Positions 19,533-27,867 of a DNA stretch of 63,952 bases are shown here, piece after piece. Position numbers and translations under genes: made by a program. Location: NCBI GenBank assembly GCA_903897715.1, contig CAIUCS010000115.1, forward strand, positions 1 through 63,952. Reading direction: 5' to 3'. The notes under the pieces were generated by a model. It did not search any database and was not told where the DNA came from. It saw only the letters and a list, made by a program, of their open reading frames with translations. This DNA is from an uncultured Synechococcales cyanobacterium (GTDB taxonomy: Bacteria > Cyanobacteriota > Cyanobacteriia > CAIUCS01). Within the stretch, counting starts at the first letter, position 1; each line of letters starts with the position of its first letter.

Positions 19533-20000
19533 TCATAATGTTGATTTTGAACTATCCCTCACATTAAACGAGAGGGATTCTAATCTGAACAAAAGATTGA
19601 TTATTTGGGGAGCCCAGATTGGCTCCTTTTTTTGTGCTTCATTCCAGCCAAAGACGATTGTGCTAAGAAGAGACTCTAGGCAGTGATTAATGATAAAACG
19701 AGCCGCTTTGTTAACAGCATCTCGTATAAAGCGATTCCGTTGTTCAGTAATTCGAGTCAGTTCTGGACTCCAATAACCTTGAGGTTTTCCTGTTTTAAGT
19801 TCGGCAAATCGCTTGTTATACCACTGATTGACGGACTTAACGTTTCGTCCATCAATGATGAAGGATTTGCCGAGACTGGAAACACAAGTCAGCCAATTAT
19901 TGATTCCATGACCAATGCTGAGTGCTTGGTGACACTGATACAAGAGGTAATCTCTCACCTCATCTGCGACATTTAGCCTAGCTTGAATCGTTGCGTACAG
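19533..20000 (-). pseudogene. TnpB remnant with internal deletion
   Basis: The open frame includes ARLNVADEVRDYLLYQCHQA, an N-terminal TnpB segment. It runs directly into GINNWLTCVSSLGKSF, IDGRNVKSVNQWYNK, YWSPELTRITEQRNR and AVNKAARFIINHCLES, the central RuvC-like part of the cyanobacterial TnpB family. About 150 residues that normally separate these blocks are missing in frame. The C-terminal zinc finger and last catalytic region are also missing. The expected ATG position carries CTG at 19998-20000, with GGAGG about ten bases upstream on that strand. It is divergent from a tnpA relic. Confidence 0.8.
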
Positions 20001-20062
20001 TGACTACCTCCTTATTCTGTTATAGTTGATATTGTCAGCTTCAGTAATAAAGTATAGCGACA

Positions 20063-20262
20063 ATGGTAAGCTTGTCCCCAAAGGTTTACGAATACCGCAG
20101 GACAAATAATTCTGTCTCTTCTATCAACGAATCCGCCGCCGATATTGTGGGATGGGTTTAGCGTCGGGCTTCAAGGATATTGAGAGAAGAATTTCCTTCT
20201 CTGAAGAAACTTCCTTTTTTTGGAGTCCTAGTTATTTCGTGGCTAGGACGGGTCAGGTACGC
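20063..20262 (+). pseudogene. TnpA (IS200-type) remnant with internal deletion and stop
   Basis: Starting at ATG 20063 the frame reads KVYEYRRTNNSVSSIN, the N-terminus of an IS200-type Y1 transposase. It passes straight to a C-terminal part (ADIVGWV, stop TAG at 20159, then RRASRILREEFPSLKKLP and FWSPSYFVA). The middle portion, including the HUH motif, is missing. All pieces are in one frame, so a clean internal deletion occurred. Sequence after about 20262 no longer matches. Confidence 0.75.
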
Positions 20263-20289
20263 ATCGATCTTCTTGTTTTTACCCTCCCC

Positions 20290-21078
20290 TTAAAAGATGG
20301 AGGCTCTCAACTTCAACTTGGTAGGAATAATAATATAACCAGTATCCCTATCACCAAGAACCTGGTTTTTTTCATCTCCCCAATACCACCAATGGGCTCC
20401 CACATAGGCACAAATGAGGCTGTCGAGGAGGTCTTCCGAGGCTTTTAGCAGGGAAGCAGTGGCGGGGAGGGGTTGATCAAGGAATGGACTGGTTGGGGAT
20501 GGGATGGGGATATTATCTGCCGTTTGGGGGTTATATCTTAGGGGTGGCTCTAGTATTGGCAAGGTGGTTCGCAGATGATGGCGTAGTTTTTCCAATTCTT
20601 GGCACCGATCCTCTAGTTTTCCCTTTTTATATTTTATGATGCGGTCTAATTGAAACAGTTGCACGGTAGCAGGGTGGGGATAAACTTCAATTTGATACCG
20701 CCCTCCCTGTTGAGGGATGAGAGTGGGGGCATGGTTAAACCCCCTAGATTCTAAACTTAGCCCAAATTGAACGGTACGTTTAGCAAAGGGACGGTTTAAG
20801 TTGGCTGGGTAACAGCCTGCATCATATCGACCATAATATCGGTGGGTCAGGCGATCGCACAGCCGCATACCTGTGGAGTTGGGAATCAGAGTAGGAGCAT
20901 CCACCGCCACCAAAGCCGGCTCATTCCTTGGTGCCCATTGATCTATCCAAGCCAAAATATCACTGGTTTCCAATTTTCGTTGCCAGTCCAAAACCCATAA
21001 GTATTCCCCTTGCCATTGAAGACAGCATAATCCACTTGCTCCTGAACTCCACCCTAAATCAATCCCTAAAAATTTCAT
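20290..21078 (-). CDS. DUF429 family protein, RNase H-like fold
   Basis: 262 residues from the ATG at 21078 (MKFLGIDLGW); an ATG 15 bases upstream is the alternative. The GIDLGW N-terminus, VAVDAPT segment, RLCDRLTHR(Y)YGR, ECYPHPA-like EVYPHP and a late DLLDSLICAY...W helix are the DUF429 pattern, which is predicted to have an RNase H/actin-like fold and possible nuclease activity. The conserved acidic residues of the fold are present. No partner gene suggests a role. Confidence 0.8.
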   Translation of the reverse strand: MKFLGIDLGWSSGASGLCCLQWQGEYLWVLDWQRKLETSDILAWIDQWAPRNEPALVAVDAPTLIPNSTGMRLCDRLTHRYYGRYDAGCYPANLNRPFAKRTVQFGLSLESRGFNHAPTLIPQQGGRYQIEVYPHPATVQLFQLDRIIKYKKGKLEDRCQELEKLRHHLRTTLPILEPPLRYNPQTADNIPIPSPTSPFLDQPLPATASLLKASEDLLDSLICAYVGAHWWYWGDEKNQVLGDRDTGYIIIPTKLKLRASIF

Positions 21079-21093
21079 ATTTTTTGAATGCAA

Positions 21094-21380
21094 TCCTCAA
21101 CTACCACACCTGTTAAATCCTTACCTTTTTACCACCACTGTCTAAAAAAAGGGTTCATGTTAACGATTGATCCAACTATCAGCTAAGATATAATTCTTCC
21201 CACTTCTCAATGTCATCATCCCAAATTGTGGTCGGGATAGAATTGACTGACTCTTAAATTTGATTCACCCAACCGTAACCACTTCCACTCCGGTAAGGAG
21301 GGTTGGGGGCTACACCGTCGGTTCCTCCCCTTGGGGGAGTGAACCGTTACCATCCAACTTGGTTCCCACGATGAAGCGAG
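21094..21380 (+). promoter_or_regulatory. Long, partly GC-rich leader upstream of ktrB
   Basis: The 287 bases before ktrB hold a strong hairpin (GGTTC 21320-21324 with GAACC 21341-21345, inner CTCCCC/GGGGAG). Upstream of it is an ACCG...CGGT pair around 21273-21295. The leader may fold into a regulatory structure. It does not contain the conserved segments of the c-di-AMP riboswitch that I know from other potassium-transporter leaders. Confidence 0.35.
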
Positions 21381-22730
21381 ATGCCAATGATAACAGTGCC
21401 AAGAACAATTTGTTTCGGGTTCCTAATGGTGATTCTAATCGGAACCGTTCTCTTAACGTTACCAATTTCTATTCGTGACGGAGGATGGAACTGGGATCAT
21501 TTAATGATTAGTTTATTTACATCTACTTCTGCCGTGTGTGTTACAGGTCACATCGTAGTTGATACAGCCACTTATTTTTCACCCATTGGTCAATTTTTTA
21601 TTGCCGCCTTAATCCAGGTTGGGGGGCTAGGTTACATGACTGCCACTACCTTCCTGTTATTATTACTGGGAAAACGATTTAAGCTGAAAGATAAGGTTGC
21701 TCTACAACAAGCCTTAGACCGGACTGAAATCCATGGAGCAAATCAATTAATCATCTCAATTATTGCCACCACATTGATTTTTGAATTGACTGGTACTTTT
21801 TTACTGCTCTGGGTGTTTGGTTCCCAATATGGGTTAGACCGTGCCCTGGGGTTGGCATTATTCCATAGTATTAGTGCGTGGAATAATGCTGGCTTTAGTT
21901 TGTTCTCGGATAACTTAATTGGGTATCAATCTTCCTTAGCCATCAATATCATTATTCCGGGATTAATTGTATTCGGTGGAATTGGGTACGATACCATTTT
22001 TGAACTCTACCTTTGGCTACGGGATCGCATTCACCGCAAGCCCCGATGTATATCCCTCTCTCTGAATTTTAAGGTGGCAGTTAGTACTACCCTTGCCCTA
22101 CTGGGAGTAGGGACATTAGCCTTCTTCTTGGTAGAAAGTCGTAATCTCCATACCCTGGGTCAACTTCCCCTCTCCACCCAAATTTATGCTGCTTGGTTTC
22201 AATCAGTCACTCCTCGCACTGCCGGGTTCAATACCATTGATATTAGCAAAATGACGACCGCCGGACTATTTATTACCATTGCCCTCATGTTTATCGGCGG
22301 CAGCCCCGGGGGTACGGCAGGGGGGATTAAAACCACAACCCTGAGGGTTCTAACCAGTTGTACCAAAACGATTCTTCAGGGGAGGGAGGAAGTTGGTTTG
22401 TATGAACGGGAGATACCATTGTCATTGATTCTAAAGGCAATTGGAGTAGCCGTTAGTTCCTTGATGGTGGTCATCGCCATGACCACGGTGATCTCCCTTT
22501 CTGATCCCCAAATAGACTTTATTCGCATTTTATTTGAAGTGGTTTCAGCCTTTGGGACAGTGGGACTTTCAACGGGAATAACCGCCACTCTTAGTACCAC
22601 GGCAAAGTTGATCCTGGTTGCAACAATGTATATCGGACGGGTGGGAATTTTACTTTTAATGTCAGCGTGGCTAGGTGAACCAAAGCAATCCTTTGTCCAT
22701 TATCCAGAGGAAGATTTATTGGTAGGATAA
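21381..22730 (+). CDS. ktrB: Ktr potassium uptake channel subunit KtrB
   Basis: 449 residues, with about eight membrane helices and four P-loops. The filter glycines are visible in AVCVTG (Gly56), WNNAG (Gly171), PRTAG (Gly282) and AFGTVG (Gly395), so the channel is complete. It imports K+, coupled to Na+ in the Ktr family, in the cytoplasmic membrane. The gating subunit ktrA follows 99 bases downstream. In Synechocystis this system drives osmotic adaptation. Confidence 0.93.
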   Translation: MPMITVPRTICFGFLMVILIGTVLLTLPISIRDGGWNWDHLMISLFTSTSAVCVTGHIVVDTATYFSPIGQFFIAALIQVGGLGYMTATTFLLLLLGKRFKLKDKVALQQALDRTEIHGANQLIISIIATTLIFELTGTFLLLWVFGSQYGLDRALGLALFHSISAWNNAGFSLFSDNLIGYQSSLAINIIIPGLIVFGGIGYDTIFELYLWLRDRIHRKPRCISLSLNFKVAVSTTLALLGVGTLAFFLVESRNLHTLGQLPLSTQIYAAWFQSVTPRTAGFNTIDISKMTTAGLFITIALMFIGGSPGGTAGGIKTTTLRVLTSCTKTILQGREEVGLYEREIPLSLILKAIGVAVSSLMVVIAMTTVISLSDPQIDFIRILFEVVSAFGTVGLSTGITATLSTTAKLILVATMYIGRVGILLLMSAWLGEPKQSFVHYPEEDLLVG

Positions 22731-22829
22731 ATGGGAATAACAGAGATGGAACCCAACCAAGGTTTTATCATTCATGGCGGGGTGAGGGTTAAGGGAATTG
22801 TTTGAATCCATAACGGTAGGTACTTCACG

Positions 22830-23534
22830 TTGGTTAACTTTTCTACTCTAAATTTCTTCCACAATTTACGTTCCGACGCTAGGAACAAACAATTTGCTGT
22901 TATAGGGTTAGGTCGGTTTGGTCGCGCCGTAGCCAGTACCTTACATCAACAAGGACATGATGTTCTCTGTATCGATTCTGATGCTAACCGAGTGGCTCAA
23001 GTTCTGGAAGACCGTATTGCCACCCATGCCAGTCAACTGGATTCAACTCAACCTTTGGCTCTAAGAGAGGCGGGTGTTTTTGAACAAGATACGGTGATCA
23101 TTGCCATCGGAAATTATGTCCAGGAAAGTATTATTACTACCCTGAATGTGAAAGAGGGGGGTGTCCCCCATGTAGTGGCTAAAGCCTCTTCAGAAATTCA
23201 TATGAAGCTCCTAAAAAAAATTGGCGCTGATCATGTGGTGTTTCCAGAACATGAAATGGGTCAAGCTTTGGCTCAGTCACTCACTCGACCAAATATTTTA
23301 GACCGATTTGAATTGGATCCCGACAATACCATTGCCGAAGTGATTGTGCCAAAGGAATTTGATGGCAAAACCATTGAGGAATTAAAATTAAGGGGACGTT
23401 ATGGCATTAGTGTGTTGGCACTTTCCCATCACGAAAAATTTGATGTTAACCCATCCCCCAGTTCTTTCCTGCAACAAGGGATGATGATGGTGGTGGTGGG
23501 TACCAATCGTGGTTTGGATCAGTTGCCCATCTGA
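22830..23534 (+). CDS. ktrA: KtrA, RCK/TrkA-N regulatory subunit
   Basis: 234 residues. A Rossmann nucleotide-binding domain has VIGLGRFGRAVA near residue 24 (GxGxxG) and an acidic end CIDSD near 47. A TrkA-C domain begins at about residue 160 (AEVIVPKEFDGKTIEELKLR). It binds ATP/ADP or NAD and gates KtrB from the cytosol. The start is TTG at 22830; the usual N-terminus ..FF.NLR......QFAVIGLG supports this position. Confidence 0.9.
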   Translation: MVNFSTLNFFHNLRSDARNKQFAVIGLGRFGRAVASTLHQQGHDVLCIDSDANRVAQVLEDRIATHASQLDSTQPLALREAGVFEQDTVIIAIGNYVQESIITTLNVKEGGVPHVVAKASSEIHMKLLKKIGADHVVFPEHEMGQALAQSLTRPNILDRFELDPDNTIAEVIVPKEFDGKTIEELKLRGRYGISVLALSHHEKFDVNPSPSSFLQQGMMMVVVGTNRGLDQLPI

Positions 23535-23536
23535 CT

Positions 23537-24484
23537 CTATGTGAACCAATAGTCAGTTCCAAAACCTAGGGATCGATGGTGGCGACAATTATCCCGACAG
23601 GCAATAACGATTCGTTGTAGCGATCGCCGCCCCACTTTGGTTTCAAACACCGATGAAAAGACTAAATCAGGTCGATGTTGTTGACAGAATTGGATTAGAC
23701 GGCGGGGATACCCCATAATTGCTGGTTTGACAACTACAATTCCCTGCCATCCTTGGGCAAAAATTGATTCTAACTGATGAATGGATGCTACGGATTCATC
23801 CAAGGCAATGGGGATGGGAGATTGTTGATCCAACTGGTGTAGGTTCTCAATTTGATCCACCGGTAAGGGTTGCTCTAAGTATTCTACCCGGTTGGGATGG
23901 AATGACTGTAAGCGATTTACCCACCATTGGGCTCCGTTCCAGTCTAATCCTCCATTGGCATCTAGGCGAAGTTTAGCAGTAGGGGGCAATATAGAGAGAA
24001 GGTGATGGCAAACTAACCATTCTTCCTCCAAGTTATCCACCCCAATTTTCCACTTAAACGTTCGATACCCCCTTTGCCATAATGGAGTCCACCCGTGTAA
24101 TGCTTGCCTGCCAGTGGGCAATAGGACGCTGTGGTGACGAATATCAAAGGGTGCGTCATTCAGGTTCGTTTTTTCCGGAATGAAACTGAGTTCATCCCAA
24201 GCAGATGCAAATCCAAATTGACAACAAGGCAAAGTAGCTGGGATTGTTTGAATATCTTTATGGCAAATAGTTGATCCCAAGTGACGACAGAAATCAAGGG
24301 CTTCCCCATAACTTTCAGTTCCAAACATCTCCAACGGTGCAATTTCCCCCCAACCTTGCTGACCTTTTTCATCCTTCAATTGCAGGATAATTCCATTGCG
24401 AACCGTCCAAACTCCATAATGGGTTACCAGTGGTTGCCGGAATGGAAGGGAATATTCATGAAAAGTAAAACAGTAATGTCCCAA
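23537..24484 (-). CDS. menC: o-Succinylbenzoate synthase
   Basis: 315 residues. An enolase-superfamily protein with Lys144 and Lys146 in KWKIG, Asp175 in DANGG, Glu204 in EQPL, Asp229-Glu230 in ALDES and Lys253 in VVKPAIMG. The catalytic lysines and the three metal ligands are therefore all present. It dehydrates SHCHC to o-succinylbenzoate in phylloquinone synthesis. It is convergent with ktrA; the stops are two bases apart. Confidence 0.92.
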   Translation of the reverse strand: MGHYCFTFHEYSLPFRQPLVTHYGVWTVRNGIILQLKDEKGQQGWGEIAPLEMFGTESYGEALDFCRHLGSTICHKDIQTIPATLPCCQFGFASAWDELSFIPEKTNLNDAPFDIRHHSVLLPTGRQALHGWTPLWQRGYRTFKWKIGVDNLEEEWLVCHHLLSILPPTAKLRLDANGGLDWNGAQWWVNRLQSFHPNRVEYLEQPLPVDQIENLHQLDQQSPIPIALDESVASIHQLESIFAQGWQGIVVVKPAIMGYPRRLIQFCQQHRPDLVFSSVFETKVGRRSLQRIVIACRDNCRHHRSLGFGTDYWFT

Positions 24485-24543
24485 TTGTTATAACCAGTTG
24501 GACTAAAATTCACAAGCAGGAAAGGTTTCAACTCATCCCCCAG

Positions 24544-24613
24544 CCGTTCATTCCCCCTGGGGAAGAGGTAACAAACCTAGCCCCAGTCCTTTCCCCTGGA
24601 AGGCGATGAACGG
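24544..24613. repeat. Inverted repeat upstream of the rrf2 gene
   Basis: CCGTTCAT at 24544-24551 and ATGAACGG at 24606-24613 enclose a GC-rich segment with a TGGGG/CCCCA pair, so the RNA or DNA can fold into a hairpin of about 70 bases. It ends 25 bases before the rrf2 start and may affect its expression. Confidence 0.4.
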
Positions 24614-24638
24614 TTCTATTCCAATAATGAATGATTCA

Positions 24639-25082
24639 ATGAAATTGACTACCCGTGGACATTATAGTGTCAAAGCCATGTTAGATTTAACCTTTCAACA
24701 GGGTGATGCCCCTGTAACCGTGCGAGCCATCGCTGAGCGGCAACAACTGCCAGCCCCCTACTTAGAAAAACTACTCATAGAACTGCGTCGGGCCGGATTA
24801 GTATATTCTATTCGTGGCTCCCAAGGGGGATACCAACTTGCCTGTGCTCCATCTCAAATCTCATTGGGACAAATCTTAGAGGCAGTGGGAGAAAACATTG
24901 ATCCACTCCCCCGTCATCATCCATCAGCTGATCAGGTTGAAGATTGGGTAACCTTCGCTCTGTGGCGACGACTTTCTCAAAAAATAAAAGAAGCTTTATT
25001 CACAATTTCATTAGAAGATCTTTTTTTTGATGCCCGCAGTTGGCAAGCTGCCCAAGGAGAAGAAACAGGGTTTATTGTTTAG
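24639..25082 (+). CDS. Rrf2 family transcriptional regulator
   Basis: 147 residues from ATG 24639; the start is set by the canonical MKLTTRGHYSVKAMLDL. The winged helix includes the recognition region PAPYLEKLLIELRRAGLVYSIRGSQGGYQLA. The cysteine triad used by IscR or NsrR to bind an iron-sulfur cluster is absent (only one Cys in this region), so it probably does not carry a cluster. Cyanobacterial members include Slr0846. Its targets cannot be told from the sequence. Confidence 0.88.
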   Translation: MKLTTRGHYSVKAMLDLTFQQGDAPVTVRAIAERQQLPAPYLEKLLIELRRAGLVYSIRGSQGGYQLACAPSQISLGQILEAVGENIDPLPRHHPSADQVEDWVTFALWRRLSQKIKEALFTISLEDLFFDARSWQAAQGEETGFIV

Positions 25083-25281
25083 GGGAGGGAAGGGGTATTC
25101 CATCCATTTAGAAGAGGGGCAGGATAATTGTTTCCTTTCGGTTTATTCAAAAACACCAACAAATTTCTCATCAAATCACAGAGCATAAGTTGGGCACAGA
25201 TAAAAACCCACGCACTTCCAGTGGTTATAATAATCCTATCTATCGATTCATTTTATTTATTCACTACGGTCAGGGGGCAAC

Positions 25282-26007
25282 ATGTTGGGAGTACCCTTTA
25301 AGCAATTCGTGACTAAAGTCAACCCCATTTTTTTTGGTCTATTATCAATCGGAACCTGCGCAGTAGGGTTTGCTGTAGTTTCCCAATGGTATCAAATCGA
25401 CATTTGGATCAGTCCCCTCACTACAGATTCCCGTATCCCTGCCAAAGTTGGAACATTGACAGAAAAGAATACTAATCAACCAGAGCAACTTGATTCCCCA
25501 GATGCCTTACCTATTGGGGAACAGCCAAAATTGGATATGGGGAAATGGTATACAGAAGATAGGCAATCAACCCCATTCCCAACCACTCCCTCTGATATGA
25601 GGGGAAATAATCAACGGTCAAGGGAATCATGGTTGAGTTTTGTGCCCCCTCACCAATCCCCACCCTCCAACATCACCGCACCACTGAGACTCAGCAATCA
25701 AACTGAACACCCATTAAGAGTCGCTATTTTACCACGACGGTTTGCCAATTTTTCTTCTCCTCCGTTGTCTAGTCATGCACCGGTCAACTCAGAACCATTC
25801 CACTGGGACTTTGCGCCGGAAGAGGGGAGTATCAAAGGGTTGGTTTTATCCCTGCCTGACGGAGATTTTGTCCTACAGGGAGGGGATATCGTTATTGCCT
25901 TTGCCCAAGATGGTTCTCGACGGTATTGGGGACCATTTGTGATTGGTGAAACAACTATGCCAGGATGGAATCAGAAAAAATCAGAATGGGTATTGATTAT
26001 TCAATAA
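25282..26007 (+). CDS. Hypothetical single-pass membrane protein
   Basis: 241 residues. One hydrophobic segment lies at about residues 14-34, followed by a long Pro/Ser/Thr-rich linker (about 40-140). A C-terminal beta-rich part contains WDFAPEEGSIKGLVLSLPDGDFVLQGGD. It looks like an anchored protein with an extracytoplasmic domain. I do not recognise the family. A GGGGGC stretch seven bases upstream may serve as ribosome binding site. Confidence 0.6.
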   Translation: MLGVPFKQFVTKVNPIFFGLLSIGTCAVGFAVVSQWYQIDIWISPLTTDSRIPAKVGTLTEKNTNQPEQLDSPDALPIGEQPKLDMGKWYTEDRQSTPFPTTPSDMRGNNQRSRESWLSFVPPHQSPPSNITAPLRLSNQTEHPLRVAILPRRFANFSSPPLSSHAPVNSEPFHWDFAPEEGSIKGLVLSLPDGDFVLQGGDIVIAFAQDGSRRYWGPFVIGETTMPGWNQKKSEWVLIIQ

Positions 26008-26117
26008 CTGATTCCCCTAACTACCGCCTGATCCACTCAATGATGTATGTTCTTAGGGATGTGTATCAATAAAAAAATAAATTCAAAATTTTATGAAAGA
26101 CCATTCCAGAATGGAGT

Positions 26118-26972
26118 ATGCTTCAAAAAATTACATCTCAGTCTCTTTCTACTGAGGTAAAGATGCCCCATTTCAAAAAAACCGCCGTTATGGTCATCGG
26201 TGGCGCAGAAGATAAAATCCATGGGAAAGAGATTCTAGTTAACTTTTTTGCCCGGTCAGGGGGAGAAAATGCCAGAATTGCCATCATCCCTTCAGCTTCT
26301 CGGGAGCCTGTCATTATTGGAATACGCTATAACACCATTTTTGAAGAAATGGGTGCTAAAAGTGTTGCAGTTATCGACATTCGTGAACGAGAACAGTGTG
26401 ATCATCCGGTTTGGCAGAACTATATTCAAACCTGTACTGGCATTTTCTTCACCGGCGGGGATCAATTGCGTCTTTGGGCATTATTGTCAGATACGCCGAT
26501 GATGGAAATGATTCGGCTTCGGGCTCAAGCTAATAAGGTGACCCTAGCTGGAACTAGTGCCGGAGCAGCGGTTATGGGGCACCATATGATTGCTGGCGGG
26601 GGGAGCGGGGAATGTCCAAATCGTTCCCTCACAGATATGGCTACAGGGTTGGGGATTTTACCAGAACTAATCGTTGATCAACATTTTCATAATCGTAATC
26701 GTATGGCTCGTCTGTTAAGTGCGATCGCCATTCATCCAGATAAAATCGGGATGGGTGTTGATGAAGACACCTGTGCAATTTTTGAAGGGGATGACAAGAT
26801 CCAAGTAACCGGTAAGGGGGTTGTAACCATCGTTGATCCTGGGGAAATGTCCTATACCAATGGACATCAGGTTGATAATGGGGAACCCATTAGAATCCAT
26901 AATTTGCGCATCCACTTACTTGGATATGGAGACTCCTACGACTTGAAACAACGGGCGGCAAGTTATGGATAA
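26118..26972 (+). CDS. cphB: Cyanophycinase
   Basis: 284 residues. A peptidase S51 family protein with the nucleophile Ser147 in GTSAGAA, the FFTGGDQLRLW loop and the VDQHFHNRNRMARL segment typical of cyanophycinase. It cleaves cyanophycin into beta-Asp-Arg dipeptides in the cytosol. An ATG at 26163 (MPHFKKT) would give 269 residues, closer to the usual length. The synthetase cphA, normally next to cphB, is not in this window, and the downstream gene is convergent. Confidence 0.94.
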   Translation: MLQKITSQSLSTEVKMPHFKKTAVMVIGGAEDKIHGKEILVNFFARSGGENARIAIIPSASREPVIIGIRYNTIFEEMGAKSVAVIDIREREQCDHPVWQNYIQTCTGIFFTGGDQLRLWALLSDTPMMEMIRLRAQANKVTLAGTSAGAAVMGHHMIAGGGSGECPNRSLTDMATGLGILPELIVDQHFHNRNRMARLLSAIAIHPDKIGMGVDEDTCAIFEGDDKIQVTGKGVVTIVDPGEMSYTNGHQVDNGEPIRIHNLRIHLLGYGDSYDLKQRAASYG

Positions 26973-27006
26973 GACTTTTGCCGCCCCTCGTTTCCATTGC
27001 ACACGC

Positions 27007-27780
27007 TTAGAATGAATATGAAGGGACTCGAACCACAAATCCACTGGAGGGTAAGTCTGTACTCTTCAATGTAAATTTATTGGCTAGTGGCTTTACACTA
27101 TCCTTAGGAACTAATTTCAGGAATTCATCCACACTGGTGATATCGCAGTTTTTATCATCGGCAGCTTTGGTTCGAAAGTGGGTGGGGATGACCAGTTTAG
27201 GATTCAGGGTAGTTATTGCAGTCTTTGCCTCTTCAGCATTGAGTGCTTTTGGACCACCCCCAACCGGGATAAAGAGGACATCGGGACGACCCATGAGGAT
27301 TTTTTGCTCCACTGTAATTGCTCCTCCCACTCCACCCAAGTGCAAAATATTGAGACCGCCCTGATTCCATCGCCATGCTACGTTGATACCAAACCGTCGC
27401 CCCCCAAAGCGATCGTGATCAGTGCTGATCCCCTGCACTTGGGTATTATTTAACTGGTACACTCCGGGTTCAAATAAAATTCTGGGATTGCCTGGCAATC
27501 CCTCCACGTATCCTTCATCAAGTAACCGGCTACTGAGGAATACTAAGTCTGCAGGAACAGTAGGAGGGCGATAGTTGGCTGTACATCCTATTTTAAGAAA
27601 AGGGTTAACCAGAATACGCCGTCCGCCGCCGGTGAATAAAAAACAAGTGTGACCCAACCATTGAATTGAAACGGAGCCTCCCGTTTGGGCAAACGCAGAC
27701 TGTAGTTGGGAGGTCAATCCTAACCCAGATGCCGACAACACGGAAGCCCCCAAGTAACGTACTAATTTTCGCCGCTGCAT
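27007..27780 (-). CDS. Tat-signal MBL-fold-like protein lacking the HxHxDH motif
   Basis: 257 residues. The N-terminus QRRKLVRYLGASVL..., with a hydrophobic stretch and AFAQ cleavage site near residue 32, looks like a twin-arginine signal peptide. The rest follows the UPF0173/YcbL-like MBL pattern: IQWLGHTCFLF, ILVNPF, GISTDHDRFGGRR, LHLGGVG, VIPTHF. The usual HxHxDH metal motif after the first strand pair is replaced by FLSSRLLDEGYVEG. Metal chemistry is therefore uncertain; it may be a non-catalytic or atypical family member in the periplasm or lumen. Confidence 0.75.
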   Translation of the reverse strand: MQRRKLVRYLGASVLSASGLGLTSQLQSAFAQTGGSVSIQWLGHTCFLFTGGGRRILVNPFLKIGCTANYRPPTVPADLVFLSSRLLDEGYVEGLPGNPRILFEPGVYQLNNTQVQGISTDHDRFGGRRFGINVAWRWNQGGLNILHLGGVGGAITVEQKILMGRPDVLFIPVGGGPKALNAEEAKTAITTLNPKLVIPTHFRTKAADDKNCDITSVDEFLKLVPKDSVKPLANKFTLKSTDLPSSGFVVRVPSYSF

Positions 27781-27867
27781 AAATTTCTCCCTAACCTAAA
27801 CAAAGTTAAACTGTTATAAAAAACTAACGCTAGGCTGATTTTGCCTGATTGTCTGTGTTTTGACAAC

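Noticed and set aside
21160-21380. c-di-AMP (ydaO) riboswitch upstream of ktrB
   Set aside because: The leader is structured, but the conserved ydaO segments (such as the CAGCTAAC core in the right place) are not found.
21260-21478. 72-codon plus-strand open frame before ktrB
   Set aside because: It overlaps the ktrB start in another frame, covers the structured leader and has no family features.
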